Below, piece by piece: positions 1 to 9,010 of a DNA stretch of 52,236 nucleotides. Both the position numbers and the translations under genes were made by a program. Numbering within the stretch: the first letter of the stretch is position 1; each line of letters begins with the position of its first letter. The notes under the pieces are model-generated. The model saw nothing but the letters and a program-made list of their open reading frames with translations. It ran no database searches and was not told the DNA's origin. Source of the stretch: Thermoplasmata archaeon (GTDB taxonomy: Archaea > Thermoplasmatota > E2 > DHVEG-1); the NCBI GenBank assembly GCA_020054495.1, contig JAHWGK010000016.1, positions 1 through 52,236 on the forward strand, written 5' to 3'.

Positions 1-3000
1 AGATACAATAATAGTGGTACATCACATGAAGATTTCATAGGCCTTGCTGAAGGAACAATTTATTATTATTCTGCATGGAGCTATAACACCACAGACAATG
101 TATGGTCACCTACATATGCTACTGTAAGTGGTACAACAAAAAATAAACCAATGATAAGTGATCCTGTACCAGCGTCTGGAAGCGCTGGTGTTGAACTAGT
201 TCCACTAATGAACATAACAGTTACTGATTTAGACGGAGATCCAATGACAATCAACTGGTACAGTGATAGTGATAGCCCCGGCAGTTGGCAAATATTTGGA
301 ACAAACGTGTCATGCAGTAATGGAACATACCACCAAACAAATAGCAACTTCAGTAATTACGACAAAAAATATTGGTGGTACGTAACAGTGAACGATGATG
401 CAGACACAAACACGTCTGATTTATTTTATTTCATTGTCAATAATAGACCCATGATAGATAATCCTGGCCCATATAACGGAAGTATTGGCGTTAATCTTGT
501 GCCTCAAATGAACATAAGCGTGTCAGATTTTGAAGGAGACCTAATGACTATCAACTGGTATAGTAACAGCAATGGTAGCTGGGAAATATTTGGAACTGAT
601 AAAAATGTAAATAATGGAACATACCATCAAACAAATAGTAACTTCAGTGATTTTTATACAAAATACTATTGGTATGTAACAGTTAATGATGGCAAGTCTA
701 CAAACACTAGTTCTATCTTTCATTTTACAACAAACAATAAGCCAATGATGTTTAATCCAGGACCCAGCAACGAAAGCATCAACATTAGAAAAAGACCTCA
801 GATGAATATAACCGTTGAAGATCCAGATGGGGATCTAATGACCATCAACTGGTACAGTGATAGTGATAGCCCCGGCAGTTGGCAAATATTTGCGACAAAT
901 TCAACAGTAACAAATGGAACATATCACCAGATAAATCAAAATTTCAACGTACACAATACAACCTACTGGTGGTATGTAGAAGTTAGTGACGGAAAAAATA
1001 CAAACATCAGTGATATGTATCATTTTACAACTGCAGCAAACAAAGTTCCATTGATAAGTGGTGAAAGACCATTTAATGGAGCTGTTAAAGTATGTTATTC
1101 CCCTATGTTAAATGTTACAGTTGATGATTTAGAGGATGATCCATTAAATATTTATTGGCTATCAAATTCCACTGGAGCTTGGGCGGTTTTTGCTACAAAT
1201 CTTAGTGTTGATAATAGTAAAGGACCAGTAAATGTTATTCAAACAAATAATAATTTCAATGGATATAATACCACTTACTGGTGGAGTGTAAATATTTCTG
1301 ATGAAGCTGATTGGAAAAATGAAACCTATAGTTTTACTACGAGTTGCCAACCAACTATCTCAGATGTTTTTCCAGTTAATAATAGCATTCTTGATCCAAA
1401 ACCTGTATGTAGTGTAAAAGTAAGTGATGATGACAATGATTTAATGGATGTTTATTTTTATGAAAATTCAACTTTTACTTACTCAACATTTAATTCAAAA
1501 ATTAGTAATGATGCAGATGACGCATACTATTATGGAGAAATGAAAAATGATGGATTCGAAGTTGTAATAAATAATTTAGGAACAAACCAACTTAGAGCAG
1601 GTCTCAGATTTAGAAATGTTCAAATTCCACAAGGTGCAACAATTACAAATGCATATCTGAGGGTTCGAGTATATATCGACGAAAGTGGTTTCCCAGATTT
1701 CACTTTTTATGGACATGATATTGATGATTCCCCAGTTATTGAAGGAAGTACAGGCCAAGATATACTGATAAATAGGGCACTGACAACAGCTAGTGTTCAA
1801 TGGGTTGATGATGATTTAAGCAGTGAATGGACTACTAGTCCTGATATATCAAGTATAATTCAAGAAATTGTGAATCGCCCTGGTTGGAAAAAAGGAAATA
1901 ACATAACTATCTTAACAAATGACATTCAAAGTGCTAAGAAATTTAGTATTACCGATTACCAGATAGGTGCTAGCTATGGTGCAGAACTAAATGTCTCTTT
2001 TTCTGAATCGGTTTGGACATTGCAACAGACAAATACTAATGTGCAATCTGACTCAACTCTTATCTGGAATAACTTTTCTAATGCATCCTTATTTAGTAAA
2101 AAATATTGGTGGTCAGCTCGTGTATTTGACGGATGCAGTTGGAAAAATGAAACTTATTATTTCACAACTAGAAATGCAATTATTCCTGATCCACCATTGA
2201 GTCTAACAGCACTTACTTATGATAAAGATAAGATTAATTTAACCTGGGAAAATGGAGATAATAATACCTATATTGAATATCACTTTGTTGAATCCTGGGC
2301 GCCTTACGAAGGTACATTTTTATTAAACACTAATACACACACAAAATTAACTCATGGTGGTTTAATTCCTGGAACTAAATATTACTACCAAGCATGGGGC
2401 TTTAATACAACTGATCAATCATTCAGTTCAACATATTTATCAGCAGATGCTACAACATTACCAAACAGTCCACCAGAATTTTCTAATGAAGACCCTGAAT
2501 ATGAAAAAAGTGATGAAAATATATATTACCCTGAGGTAAGTATTGATATAAATGATTCAGATGGAGAAAGCTTTAACTGGACAATAGAAGGTAAATATAT
2601 TGATTATAATAGCTCAAATGATGATTCAAATGGAAGAAAATCAGCAAATTTAATTACTCCATTACCGTTTGATACAAGCGTAATCTGGTTTGTTAACGCA
2701 ACAGATAGTTATGTTTGGACTAATGAAACCTATATTTTTAGAACAAGAGAGGAATATGTTCCTGATGTTCCAACTGATTTTACAGTTGCAACTCATAATA
2801 GAACACAAATTAATTTAAATTGGATAAATACTGGTAATTATACTTATATTGAACTGAACACAATGGAATCTTGGGCTCGTGGCTCAGGTATTCTATTAGA
2901 AAATACTAGTGTAAACACTAGTTTTAATCATTCAAATTTAGAAACAGGTACAAAATATTATTATCAAGCATGGAGATACAATTCAACTGATAATGTTTTC

Positions 3001-5379
3001 AGTGTCGATAGTGTTAGTCTCAACGCAACAACTATTGCAAATAATCCTCCAATTTATGGACAACCTAGTGCGATAAATGGTACAGGAAGTCACGATCTTG
3101 AATTTGACTGGACAATATCTATTACAGATGCTGATGATGATTTACTTGTTTGGACAATTCAATGCAGTAATGGTCAGGACAACCTTTCAATTGGGGATAC
3201 CAGTGGAGTAAAACAATTAGAACTCAGTGGCTTATCAGAATATACCACTTATAAAGTATGGGTAAATGCAACAGATGGATTTGATACAAAGCGTGAATGG
3301 TATAAATTTATCACAGAATCCCCATATGAACCACCTGTTCCAACAAACTTTGTTGCAACCTCAATTAATAAAACACAAATTAATTTAACTTGGAATAATG
3401 ATGGAAATAACTATACCCGTATAGAATCCTATACATCTCAGAACTGGGCTCCTGGCGATGGAACAATACTCTATAACAGTCCAGCAAATACTTACTTTTT
3501 ACATAAAAATTTAGATCCAGGAACACAATATTTCTACCAGGCATGGTCATATAATGATACTTATGATGTATTAAGCAATTATGTTGAATCAAATGCCACA
3601 ACATTTCCAAACAAGGCACCATCCCTCGGAACTCCATCTCCAATTAATGGTGCAATAAATCAGCCAAATAATATAACCTGGAGCATAACAATAACTGATC
3701 CAGATGGTGAAGCGTTTGATTGGACTATTGAACGTAATAATACTCAATTCAATTCTTCAAACAATGACATAAATGGAACTAAAAAGCTATCTCTTATTGG
3801 TTTAGCATATAATACCTATTACACAATTTGGGTTAATGTAACAGATGGATATGATTCAGTTAATGCTACTTATGGATTTACTACAAGATATGAAAATATC
3901 CTCTTTCCACCTAGCGGTTTTTCAGCAAATGCTAATGGCCAATATCAAATAAATCTCTACTGGACAAAAGGCATTAATGCAGATAAAACTTATATTCGAT
4001 ATAAACCAGGTTCGCCACCGACGGATAGAAGCGATGGAACATTTCTCTATAATGGTACAGGTAACTCAAAAAGTGTCATAGGACTTGCTTCTGCTACAAC
4101 ATATGGATTTAAAGCCTGGTCATGGAGCGATACCGATAAGATCTGGAGTACATCCTATGCTAGTGTTACTGCTACGACAGAGGGTGACGAAGAACCTCCT
4201 TTCGACCCTCCAGAAGATCCAATAGATGACTTTACTCCACCATCAAGACCAACTAATGTAAAATGTACAACACCAGAAGACGATAATACTCCACGATTTA
4301 CCTGGAATGCAGCAACTGATGATAAAAGTGAAATTAGAGGCTATTATGTTAAAATAGATGATGGTTCAGATATTTGGATTGGAAACCAACTCAGTTGGAC
4401 GGCTACCAGCCAAATTGAAGATGGCGCTCACACATTTTCAGTAAAAGCCGAAGATGCAAGCAATAATCTCAATAAAGGCAGCTATGGTTCCTGCACATTT
4501 ACCATAAAAACCACGTCAGAAGGAAATCCGCCTGTAGCAGAGGCAGGAGGGCCATACTATGGACTAACATACCAAGCTATCACTTTCGATGGAACAAGAA
4601 GTTATGATCCTGATGGAAGCATTGTTAGCGGCATCTGGGATTTCGGCGATGATGAAACAGCAACTGGCACCAAACCAACATTTACCTTCACTGAAGCAGG
4701 TGAATTCAACGTAACTCTAACAGTTACTGACAACGATGGATTAACTAGTACTGATATTGCAAATGTATATATTTTACTTGATTCAGATAGAGATGGATGG
4801 AGCGATGACATAGAAAATTCATATGGAACTGATGCAAACAATTCAGATGATCAACCGTTGGATACCGATGGTGATGGAATACCTGACAATCACTCACCAG
4901 ATAAAAAATATGTAGGAGATTCTGATGACGATAACGATGGGCTTCGCGATGACTATGAAAAAACACTTGGATCGGATCCAAAAAACTATCAGGATGTAAC
5001 AATTATTGAAATCGATAATAAAACTTACTATCTAGTGGACATCACTGGAGATGGTATAAAAGATATATTCTATAATAATTATAACCAAACAAGTACGCAA
5101 CTAGGATATGGAACAAACGGTACATATCTAGTAGATATGAATGGTGACAGCACATGGGATTATATCTATAACCCTGCAAACGGTGAAATAAAAATATATA
5201 AAGAACAACCTAAAGACGCTCAAATGCTACCATTGATAGAAATTGCAGTAATTGCAATAGTAGCAGCAGCTATATTAATACTCGTTTATCTGTTCAAAAT
5301 AGGATATTTCTATATCGAATATCTCCCTAAAGAAAAAGTAAAACACAAGAAGAAAAAAACAAAGAAAAACAAAAAATAA
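1..5379 (+). CDS. Giant modular surface protein (FN3-like, PKD, TSP3-like, C-terminal TM); 5' end outside window
   Basis: The frame is open from base 1, so the first in-frame ATG at 151 is internal and the gene is 5'-truncated. The product is an extracellular, cell-anchored adhesin-like protein. About four modules of roughly 100 residues (nt 150-1350) share 'MTINWYS', 'NGTYHQTN' and 'YWWYV' motifs. A DNRLRE/disaggregatase-like jelly-roll region follows (nt 1500-2010), then fibronectin-III-like modules with 'YYYQAW' motifs. A PKD domain lies at nt 4528-4770 and a Asp-rich TSP3-like calcium-binding stretch at 4780-4990. One transmembrane helix (nt 5227-5300) is followed by a Lys-rich cytoplasmic tail. 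Asn-X-Ser/Thr sequons are very dense, suggesting heavy N-glycosylation. Ligand unknown. Confidence 0.9.
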   Translation, partial: RYNNSGTSHEDFIGLAEGTIYYYSAWSYNTTDNVWSPTYATVSGTTKNKPMISDPVPASGSAGVELVPLMNITVTDLDGDPMTINWYSDSDSPGSWQIFGTNVSCSNGTYHQTNSNFSNYDKKYWWYVTVNDDADTNTSDLFYFIVNNRPMIDNPGPYNGSIGVNLVPQMNISVSDFEGDLMTINWYSNSNGSWEIFGTDKNVNNGTYHQTNSNFSDFYTKYYWYVTVNDGKSTNTSSIFHFTTNNKPMMFNPGPSNESINIRKRPQMNITVEDPDGDLMTINWYSDSDSPGSWQIFATNSTVTNGTYHQINQNFNVHNTTYWWYVEVSDGKNTNISDMYHFTTAANKVPLISGERPFNGAVKVCYSPMLNVTVDDLEDDPLNIYWLSNSTGAWAVFATNLSVDNSKGPVNVIQTNNNFNGYNTTYWWSVNISDEADWKNETYSFTTSCQPTISDVFPVNNSILDPKPVCSVKVSDDDNDLMDVYFYENSTFTYSTFNSKISNDADDAYYYGEMKNDGFEVVINNLGTNQLRAGLRFRNVQIPQGATITNAYLRVRVYIDESGFPDFTFYGHDIDDSPVIEGSTGQDILINRALTTASVQWVDDDLSSEWTTSPDISSIIQEIVNRPGWKKGNNITILTNDIQSAKKFSITDYQIGASYGAELNVSFSESVWTLQQTNTNVQSDSTLIWNNFSNASLFSKKYWWSARVFDGCSWKNETYYFTTRNAIIPDPPLSLTALTYDKDKINLTWENGDNNTYIEYHFVESWAPYEGTFLLNTNTHTKLTHGGLIPGTKYYYQAWGFNTTDQSFSSTYLSADATTLPNSPPEFSNEDPEYEKSDENIYYPEVSIDINDSDGESFNWTIEGKYIDYNSSNDDSNGRKSANLITPLPFDTSVIWFVNATDSYVWTNETYIFRTREEYVPDVPTDFTVATHNRTQINLNWINTGNYTYIELNTMESWARGSGILLENTSVNTSFNHSNLETGTKYYYQAWRYNSTDNVFSVDSVSLNATTIANNPPIYGQPSAINGTGSHDLEFDWTISITDADDDLLVWTIQCSNGQDNLSIGDTSGVKQLELSGLSEYTTYKVWVNATDGFDTKREWYKFITESPYEPPVPTNFVATSINKTQINLTWNNDGNNYTRIESYTSQNWAPGDGTILYNSPANTYFLHKNLDPGTQYFYQAWSYNDTYDVLSNYVESNATTFPNKAPSLGTPSPINGAINQPNNITWSITITDPDGEAFDWTIERNNTQFNSSNNDINGTKKLSLIGLAYNTYYTIWVNVTDGYDSVNATYGFTTRYENILFPPSGFSANANGQYQINLYWTKGINADKTYIRYKPGSPPTDRSDGTFLYNGTGNSKSVIGLASATTYGFKAWSWSDTDKIWSTSYASVTATTEGDEEPPFDPPEDPIDDFTPPSRPTNVKCTTPEDDNTPRFTWNAATDDKSEIRGYYVKIDDGSDIWIGNQLSWTATSQIEDGAHTFSVKAEDASNNLNKGSYGSCTFTIKTTSEGNPPVAEAGGPYYGLTYQAITFDGTRSYDPDGSIVSGIWDFGDDETATGTKPTFTFTEAGEFNVTLTVTDNDGLTSTDIANVYILLDSDRDGWSDDIENSYGTDANNSDDQPLDTDGDGIPDNHSPDKKYVGDSDDDNDGLRDDYEKTLGSDPKNYQDVTIIEIDNKTYYLVDITGDGIKDIFYNNYNQTSTQLGYGTNGTYLVDMNGDSTWDYIYNPANGEIKIYKEQPKDAQMLPLIEIAVIAIVAAAILILVYLFKIGYFYIEYLPKEKVKHKKKKTKKNKK

Positions 5380-5472
5380 TATTTCTTTTTAGTGATATTG
5401 AATTCAATAAAAATTTACGCGACAAATTAGTTTAAAATTTCAGGATTTTAATGTAATAAACGGTTATTGAGG

Positions 5473-5518
5473 GCTTTGCACATTTATTTATGATTTTTAG
5501 CCATTTTATGTGCAAAGC
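5473..5518. promoter_or_regulatory. 10-bp inverted repeat upstream of the VIT-like gene
   Basis: GCTTTGCACA (5473-5482) and TGTGCAAAGC (5509-5518) are perfect complements separated by 26 bases containing an AT-rich TATA-like segment. The TGTGCAAAGC arm and the neighbouring GTTATTGAG word recur near 10.9 kb. It could be an operator or an RNA hairpin. The arm overlaps the alternative GTG start at 5510, which argues for the downstream ATG as true start. Confidence 0.45.
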
Positions 5519-5563
5519 TTAATGGCGCTAATATTATGTAGCATTATATTATTCTCTAAAACG

Positions 5564-6040
5564 ATGAGGGATTCGTTTAAAGTAGGTTTAAGTTTTGGTA
5601 CAACATCGGGAATAATTACTACACTTGGATTAATGTTAGGACTTCATTCAGGCACCCATTCAACCATTGTGGTTATTGGTGGGATAGTAACAATTGCGGT
5701 GGCTGATTCATTTTCAGATGCGCTTGGCATTCATATTTCTGAAGAATCAGAAAATAAACACACAACCAAAGAGATATGGGAATCAACATTATCCACTTTT
5801 ATCTGTAAATTGATTGTTGCCTTATCTTTTATTATTGCGATTTTAGTATTTGAACTCTATATAGGGATTATTGTGAATGTCATATGGGGTTTATTGTTGT
5901 TATGCGTTCTGAGTTTTTATATAGCAAAAAAACAAAAAGCAAGTCCTTCAAAAGTTGTTTTAGAGCATTTAGCTGTTGCTGTGATGGTGTTGGTCACTGC
6001 CCATTTGTTAGGCGGTTGGATAGCATCGATTTTTATTTGA
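5564..6040 (+). CDS. VIT1/CCC1-family membrane transporter (probable Fe/Mn)
   Basis: The family moves ferrous iron or manganese across membranes. The sequence begins MRDSFKVGLSFGTTSG and continues with a 'TLGLMLGLHSGT' helix and an acidic 'ADSFSDALGIHISEESE' segment, matching the conserved N-terminal half of VIT/CCC1 proteins (DUF125). Three further hydrophobic segments follow, for about 158 residues. A longer frame from GTG at 5510 adds 18 residues, but that start sits inside an inverted repeat, and the conserved family start lies at the ATG at 5564. No clear Shine-Dalgarno sequence precedes it, so it may be leaderless. Substrate is inferred from family only. Confidence 0.7.
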   Translation: MRDSFKVGLSFGTTSGIITTLGLMLGLHSGTHSTIVVIGGIVTIAVADSFSDALGIHISEESENKHTTKEIWESTLSTFICKLIVALSFIIAILVFELYIGIIVNVIWGLLLLCVLSFYIAKKQKASPSKVVLEHLAVAVMVLVTAHLLGGWIASIFI

Positions 6041-6137
6041 TGGATTCACAATGGAATTGAAAAATATTACATATACTTAAAGGTCTAACCTAAAAATATG
6101 AACTATCAGGTGTAATATGCTTCGATACCTGAAACAA

Positions 6138-6171
6138 TAATCTATATATTTATGGAATTATCGAGGAATAT
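6138..6171 (+). repeat. 34-bp direct repeat, copy 1
   Basis: The segment is TAATCTATATATTTATG, then four variable bases, then TATCGAGGAATAT. A second copy at 8454-8487 differs only in the four central bases. Both copies lie in non-coding DNA beside a T-arm-like repeat. Function unknown; the TATATATTTATG half could also serve as a TATA element. Confidence 0.8.
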
Positions 6172-6253
6172 TTATTTCTCCTAGACAACAAGTAGAATTA
6201 GAAAGTTTCTACAGGAATGATTTTGAAGATAGTTTTTGTTTACAAAAGAGTAA

Positions 6254-6291
6254 TGCAGGGGACGAGATTTGAACTCCAGTTTAATGGCAAA
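6254..6291 (-). repeat. T-arm-like dispersed repeat, copy A
   Basis: Read on the minus strand it has a degenerate ACCGGT-palindrome block followed by GGAGTTCAAATCTCGTCC and CCTGCA. GTTCAAATC matches the tRNA T-loop/box B consensus, but no tRNA 5' half is present. The 3' part (CTCGTCCCCTGCA) is identical to copy B at 7418. The gap 6041-6494 otherwise contains the 34-bp repeat and a hairpin. Confidence 0.75.
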
Positions 6292-6325
6292 AATAATTGT
6301 TTAATAGGAGTGAAATGTTCCCGTC

Positions 6326-6353
6326 GAGCATCTGCGCTAAGGGTGTGATGCTC
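6326..6353. other. Stem-loop, 7-bp stem and 14-nt loop
   Basis: GAGCATC (6326-6332) pairs perfectly with GATGCTC (6347-6353). The loop is GC-richer than the surroundings. There is no T-run after it on the plus strand, so terminator function is doubtful. It may be part of the repeat-rich spacer structure near copy A. Confidence 0.4.
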
Positions 6354-6494
6354 ATACCTATGTATTATCAACATAATAATCAGCAAGTAATAATGTTTAA
6401 TTCCTTTGATTTTTCATCCGATATGATTATTAAATAACTTTTTATTTACTTCATTCAAATTAATTTTATAATTGACAAGAATGGAGAAAACAAT

Positions 6495-7268
6495 ATGAAA
6501 AAGTGGTATGAATCTCTTTTTGAAAATTATGGTAAAAATTATGATAACGAACGTTATACTAAGGGAACGATTGGTGAATGTGATTTCATTGAAAAGGAAA
6601 TTGATTTTGATAAATCATTAAAAATAATTGATATTGGATGTGGGACTGGTAGACATTCAATTGAATTAACAAAAAGAGGATATAAGATTAAAGGTATTGA
6701 TTTGTCAGAATCACAACTTGAACGGGCAATAGAAAAAGCAAAAGCACAAAGTCTTCAAATAGATTTTCAGAAACATGATGCAAGAAAATTACCTTTCAAG
6801 GATGATTTTGATGTGGCAATAATGCTGTGCGAAGGAGCATTTTCTTTGATGGAAACAGATGAAATGAATTTTGAGATATTAAGAAATGTTACTAAATCAT
6901 TAAAGAAGTCTGGTAAACTGATTTTTACAACACTTAATGGGTTATTTCCATTATATCATTCAGTTGAAAAATTTCATTCATCAACAACTGATGAAGGAAA
7001 TACTACTTGCAGAAGTAATACTTTTAATTTGATGACTTTTCGAGAATATAATATTACAATGGTAGAAGATGACTCTGGTAATAAAAAGGAATTAAAATGT
7101 AATGAAAGATTTTATGTTCCTTCTGAAATAACATGGTTATTAAAAACTCTCGGTTTTAAAAGAATTGATATTTATGGTGCAAAACTTGGTGCTTTTTCTA
7201 GAAATGATGAACTTACTACGGAAGATTTTGAGATGCTTGTTATTGCCGATTTTACTTCAGAAATTTGA
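6495..7268 (+). CDS. Class I SAM-dependent methyltransferase
   Basis: This is a 257-residue cytoplasmic enzyme of the methyltransferase domain 25/11 type. Motif I is visible at residues 45-55 (IDIGCGTGRHS), with the acidic end of strand 2 at 'IKGIDLSESQLERA' and motif II at 'DDFDVAIMLCEGAFS'. The start ATG follows GGAGAAAACAAT. The gene stands alone between T-arm-like repeats A and G/B, in an accessory region. Its substrate cannot be read from sequence; the C-terminal half resembles small-molecule rather than rRNA methyltransferases, which is only an impression. Confidence 0.85.
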   Translation: MKKWYESLFENYGKNYDNERYTKGTIGECDFIEKEIDFDKSLKIIDIGCGTGRHSIELTKRGYKIKGIDLSESQLERAIEKAKAQSLQIDFQKHDARKLPFKDDFDVAIMLCEGAFSLMETDEMNFEILRNVTKSLKKSGKLIFTTLNGLFPLYHSVEKFHSSTTDEGNTTCRSNTFNLMTFREYNITMVEDDSGNKKELKCNERFYVPSEITWLLKTLGFKRIDIYGAKLGAFSRNDELTTEDFEMLVIADFTSEI

Positions 7269-7340
7269 TAAAATTGTTTGAATGCATTATTCATCCTATC
7301 AATTAACATCATATTCAGCAAGTACTAATTTAAGAATTTA

Positions 7341-7380
7341 TACCCTGTCTTGAGATTCAAACTTTTTACCAGTAAACAAC
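7341..7380 (-). repeat. T-arm-like dispersed repeat, degenerate copy G
   Basis: On the minus strand TTTACTGGTAAAAA is followed by GTTTGAATCTCA and a G-rich segment. It matches the other copies in order and spacing (palindrome, then the T-arm-like core) but with several substitutions. It lies 40 bp before copy B in the same orientation. Confidence 0.55.
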
Positions 7381-7417
7381 AGTTAAAATATAATTATATA
7401 TTTATTAATATAAAAGT

Positions 7418-7460
7418 ATGCAGGGGACGAGATTTGAACACGTTTTTACCGGTAAAAAAT
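7418..7460 (-). repeat. T-arm-like dispersed repeat, copy B
   Basis: This is the best-preserved minus-strand copy. The perfect palindrome TTTTTACCGGTAAAAA is followed by GTTCAAATCTCGTCC and CCTGCA. It sits between the convergent 3' ends of the methyltransferase gene and the next membrane-protein gene. Confidence 0.8.
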
Positions 7461-7497
7461 ACATGTTTTCTCCTGCAAACTGAAAAAATCTTCTAAT

Positions 7498-8313
7498 TCA
7501 TTTTGTTTCAGCAATCGACATTTTTAGAAAAGAAAGAGCAAAAGCATATATTGATATTGTAATCAAAGGAATATGCAATACACCGTTCCACCATAATTGG
7601 TCGGGGAACATAACAAAATTTACCAAAATGTTATAGAAGGCTAGAATGAGTCCAACAAAACTCGTGACTCTAAGTGTTGCTATGTTAACTCGTGGGTAAT
7701 AAAAGGTAAGTATTGCAAGATATACCGGTGTCATCATACAAAAAAATAGACCCGCAGCATTAGTAAATATGTAAAGAGGATTGAAATCTGGCATGAAAGT
7801 ATTCGGATTTGCAGGATACCAAAATGCTAAAAAAGCGAAGGGGACCACCCAATATTTCCATAAAGGTTGTTTTCGTGGCGTGAAATCATTTTTCTGAGCC
7901 AGTGCTTCCCAGAACCAAAAAGCAGCAACAATGGAAATCGCAACAAGATTGCTTGTTACAATTCCTAAACCATATTCTTTTGTGACGGCAATGTTTTGAA
8001 GAAATGCAAAAAGAACATAGGTGATAGCCACATAAATACTAAAGAGACGTGTAACTCTATTTCTGAGAAAGAAAATAGAAAAAATTAAGATAATCGGGAT
8101 TATTTTAAAAATTGGATATACGACGTCGTAGGAATATATTAAACCATCCTTTCCAAGTATCGCACTAGTGAGTTCTCCTATTTCTGTTAAATCAACTCCT
8201 TTTGATGTATAAAGTGGAATAAATTGTGATAAGATGATGAGAAGGAAAAGCCACCATTTTCTGGTTATTGATTCCAGTTTTGTTTGGATTCTATCAAGAT
8301 TTTTTATGTTCAA
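7498..8313 (-). CDS. Multi-pass membrane protein of unknown function
   Basis: I do not recognise a family. The 271 residues contain about eight hydrophobic segments. They begin after a basic N-terminus (KWWLFLLIILSQFIPLY) and end near 'ISIYAFALSFLKM'. Trp and Tyr are frequent at helix ends ('FWFWEALAQ', 'FWYPANPNTFMPDFNP'). The start ATG is preceded by GGAGAAATTATTTG, a plausible ribosome site. It stands alone, convergent with the methyltransferase gene and bracketed by T-arm-like repeats B and C. No catalytic motif is evident. Confidence 0.75.
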   Translation of the reverse strand: MNIKNLDRIQTKLESITRKWWLFLLIILSQFIPLYTSKGVDLTEIGELTSAILGKDGLIYSYDVVYPIFKIIPIILIFSIFFLRNRVTRLFSIYVAITYVLFAFLQNIAVTKEYGLGIVTSNLVAISIVAAFWFWEALAQKNDFTPRKQPLWKYWVVPFAFLAFWYPANPNTFMPDFNPLYIFTNAAGLFFCMMTPVYLAILTFYYPRVNIATLRVTSFVGLILAFYNILVNFVMFPDQLWWNGVLHIPLITISIYAFALSFLKMSIAETK

Positions 8314-8420
8314 ATAATTTCTCCATTTAATTACACTGTTTGAGTAAAATCAATTAAGAAATGGATATTTGTTTGTAGAACTTATAACTTACTGCATTCA
8401 ATCATCCTCACATCTATCAG

Positions 8421-8450
8421 ACAAACGAGATTTGAATACGTTTTTACTAG
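8421..8450 (-). repeat. T-arm-like dispersed repeat, copy C
   Basis: On the minus strand it reads TTACTACTAGTAAAAACG and then TATTCAAATCTCGTTTG. The palindrome has drifted from ACCGGT to ACTAGT. It lies upstream of the 7498-8313 gene and abuts the second 34-bp repeat. Confidence 0.65.
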
Positions 8451-8453
8451 TAG

Positions 8454-8487
8454 TAATCTATATATTTATGTCTCTATCGAGGAATAT
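8454..8487 (+). repeat. 34-bp direct repeat, copy 2
   Basis: It is identical to 6138-6171 except for the four central bases (tctc instead of gaat). The two copies are 2.3 kb apart and enclose the methyltransferase and membrane-protein genes. Confidence 0.8.
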
Positions 8488-8655
8488 CTAATTTGATATT
8501 ATGATGTTTTACAAAAATATCCAACTTTTTTGAAAATCAATAGGTATCACCCACCTAAAAAGAAAAGGATGGATTGTTACAAAGATATTGAACATACGTC
8601 TTTTTCTTTTTAAACTTGTATTTTGTTTTGAAAATGAAATCAGAAAAAAACAAAA

Positions 8656-8685
8656 ATTATATATACTTAATTAACAATTGTTAAT
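8656..8685 (+). promoter_or_regulatory. Putative TATA box with adjoining palindromic operator
   Basis: AATTATATATACTT (8656-8668) is a good archaeal TATA element. It is directly followed by the 16-bp palindrome ATTAACA-AT-TGTTAAT (8670-8685), placed between TATA and the expected start site near 8690, the usual position for a repressor. The half-site CAATTGTTAA recurs at 8816-8825 and CAATTGTTTT at 8961-8970. The same palindrome with a different central dinucleotide occurs at 25845-25860. Confidence 0.5.
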
Positions 8686-8688
8686 ACA

Positions 8689-8777
8689 ATGGAGTCTAGA
8701 CTGGAAGATTGAATGAATTTTTAGTACCAACTATTTTTTCATGCCTTTTCTTCCTCCCTCAAACATCTAGACTCCAT
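8689..8777 (+). ncRNA. Candidate short transcript or leader closed by a 12-bp terminal stem
   Basis: ATGGAGTCTAGA (8689-8700) is perfectly complementary to TCTAGACTCCAT (8766-8777). The left arm begins about where transcription from the TATA element at 8656-8668 should start, so an RNA would have its first bases locked in a long stem enclosing about 65 nt. No ORF of note lies inside. It could instead be a DNA-level inverted repeat from a lost mobile element. Confidence 0.35.
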
Positions 8778-8890
8778 CTCATTACATATCGTTTTTGAAA
8801 TGAAACCAGTATATACAATTGTTAAGGAAACTTTTAAATCAAAATATTTTATTAGAAGTTTACAAATTTTATCTAGAGGGAGGTAAGAAT

Positions 8891-8992
8891 ATGCTAAGAT
8901 ATAAGATTTCATCTAATGTGTTTTTATTGAAATTATTAGAGCGATTTCCTTTTTTTAAAACAATTGTTTTTAAGCAATTAATTTATAGATAA
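8891..8992 (+). CDS. 33-residue basic peptide, possible leader
   Basis: The peptide MLRYKISSNVFLLKLLERFP... ends FKQLIYR. A very strong ribosome site (GAGGGAGGT, 8877-8885) lies just ahead of the ATG. Its stop is directly followed by the GGAGGT site of the zinc-ribbon gene (ATG at 9011), so the two are probably co-translated. It is rich in Lys/Arg and large hydrophobics, like an amphipathic or toxin-like peptide or a translational leader. Nothing identifies its function. Confidence 0.5.
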   Translation: MLRYKISSNVFLLKLLERFPFFKTIVFKQLIYR

Positions 8993-9010
8993 TTGGAGGT
9001 AGTTTTCTTA

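Noticed and set aside
6254-6360. A complete tRNA-Leu/Ser gene on the minus strand
   Set aside because: The T-arm and a possible acceptor 3' strand are visible, but no matching acceptor 5' strand, D-arm or anticodon arm can be drawn upstream.
6254-8450. Integron with attC sites
   Set aside because: The cassette-like order is suggestive, but the repeat core is GTTCAAATC with a T-arm shape, not the attC R'/R'' pattern, and no integron integrase is in the window. I keep the repeat family as a finding without this name.
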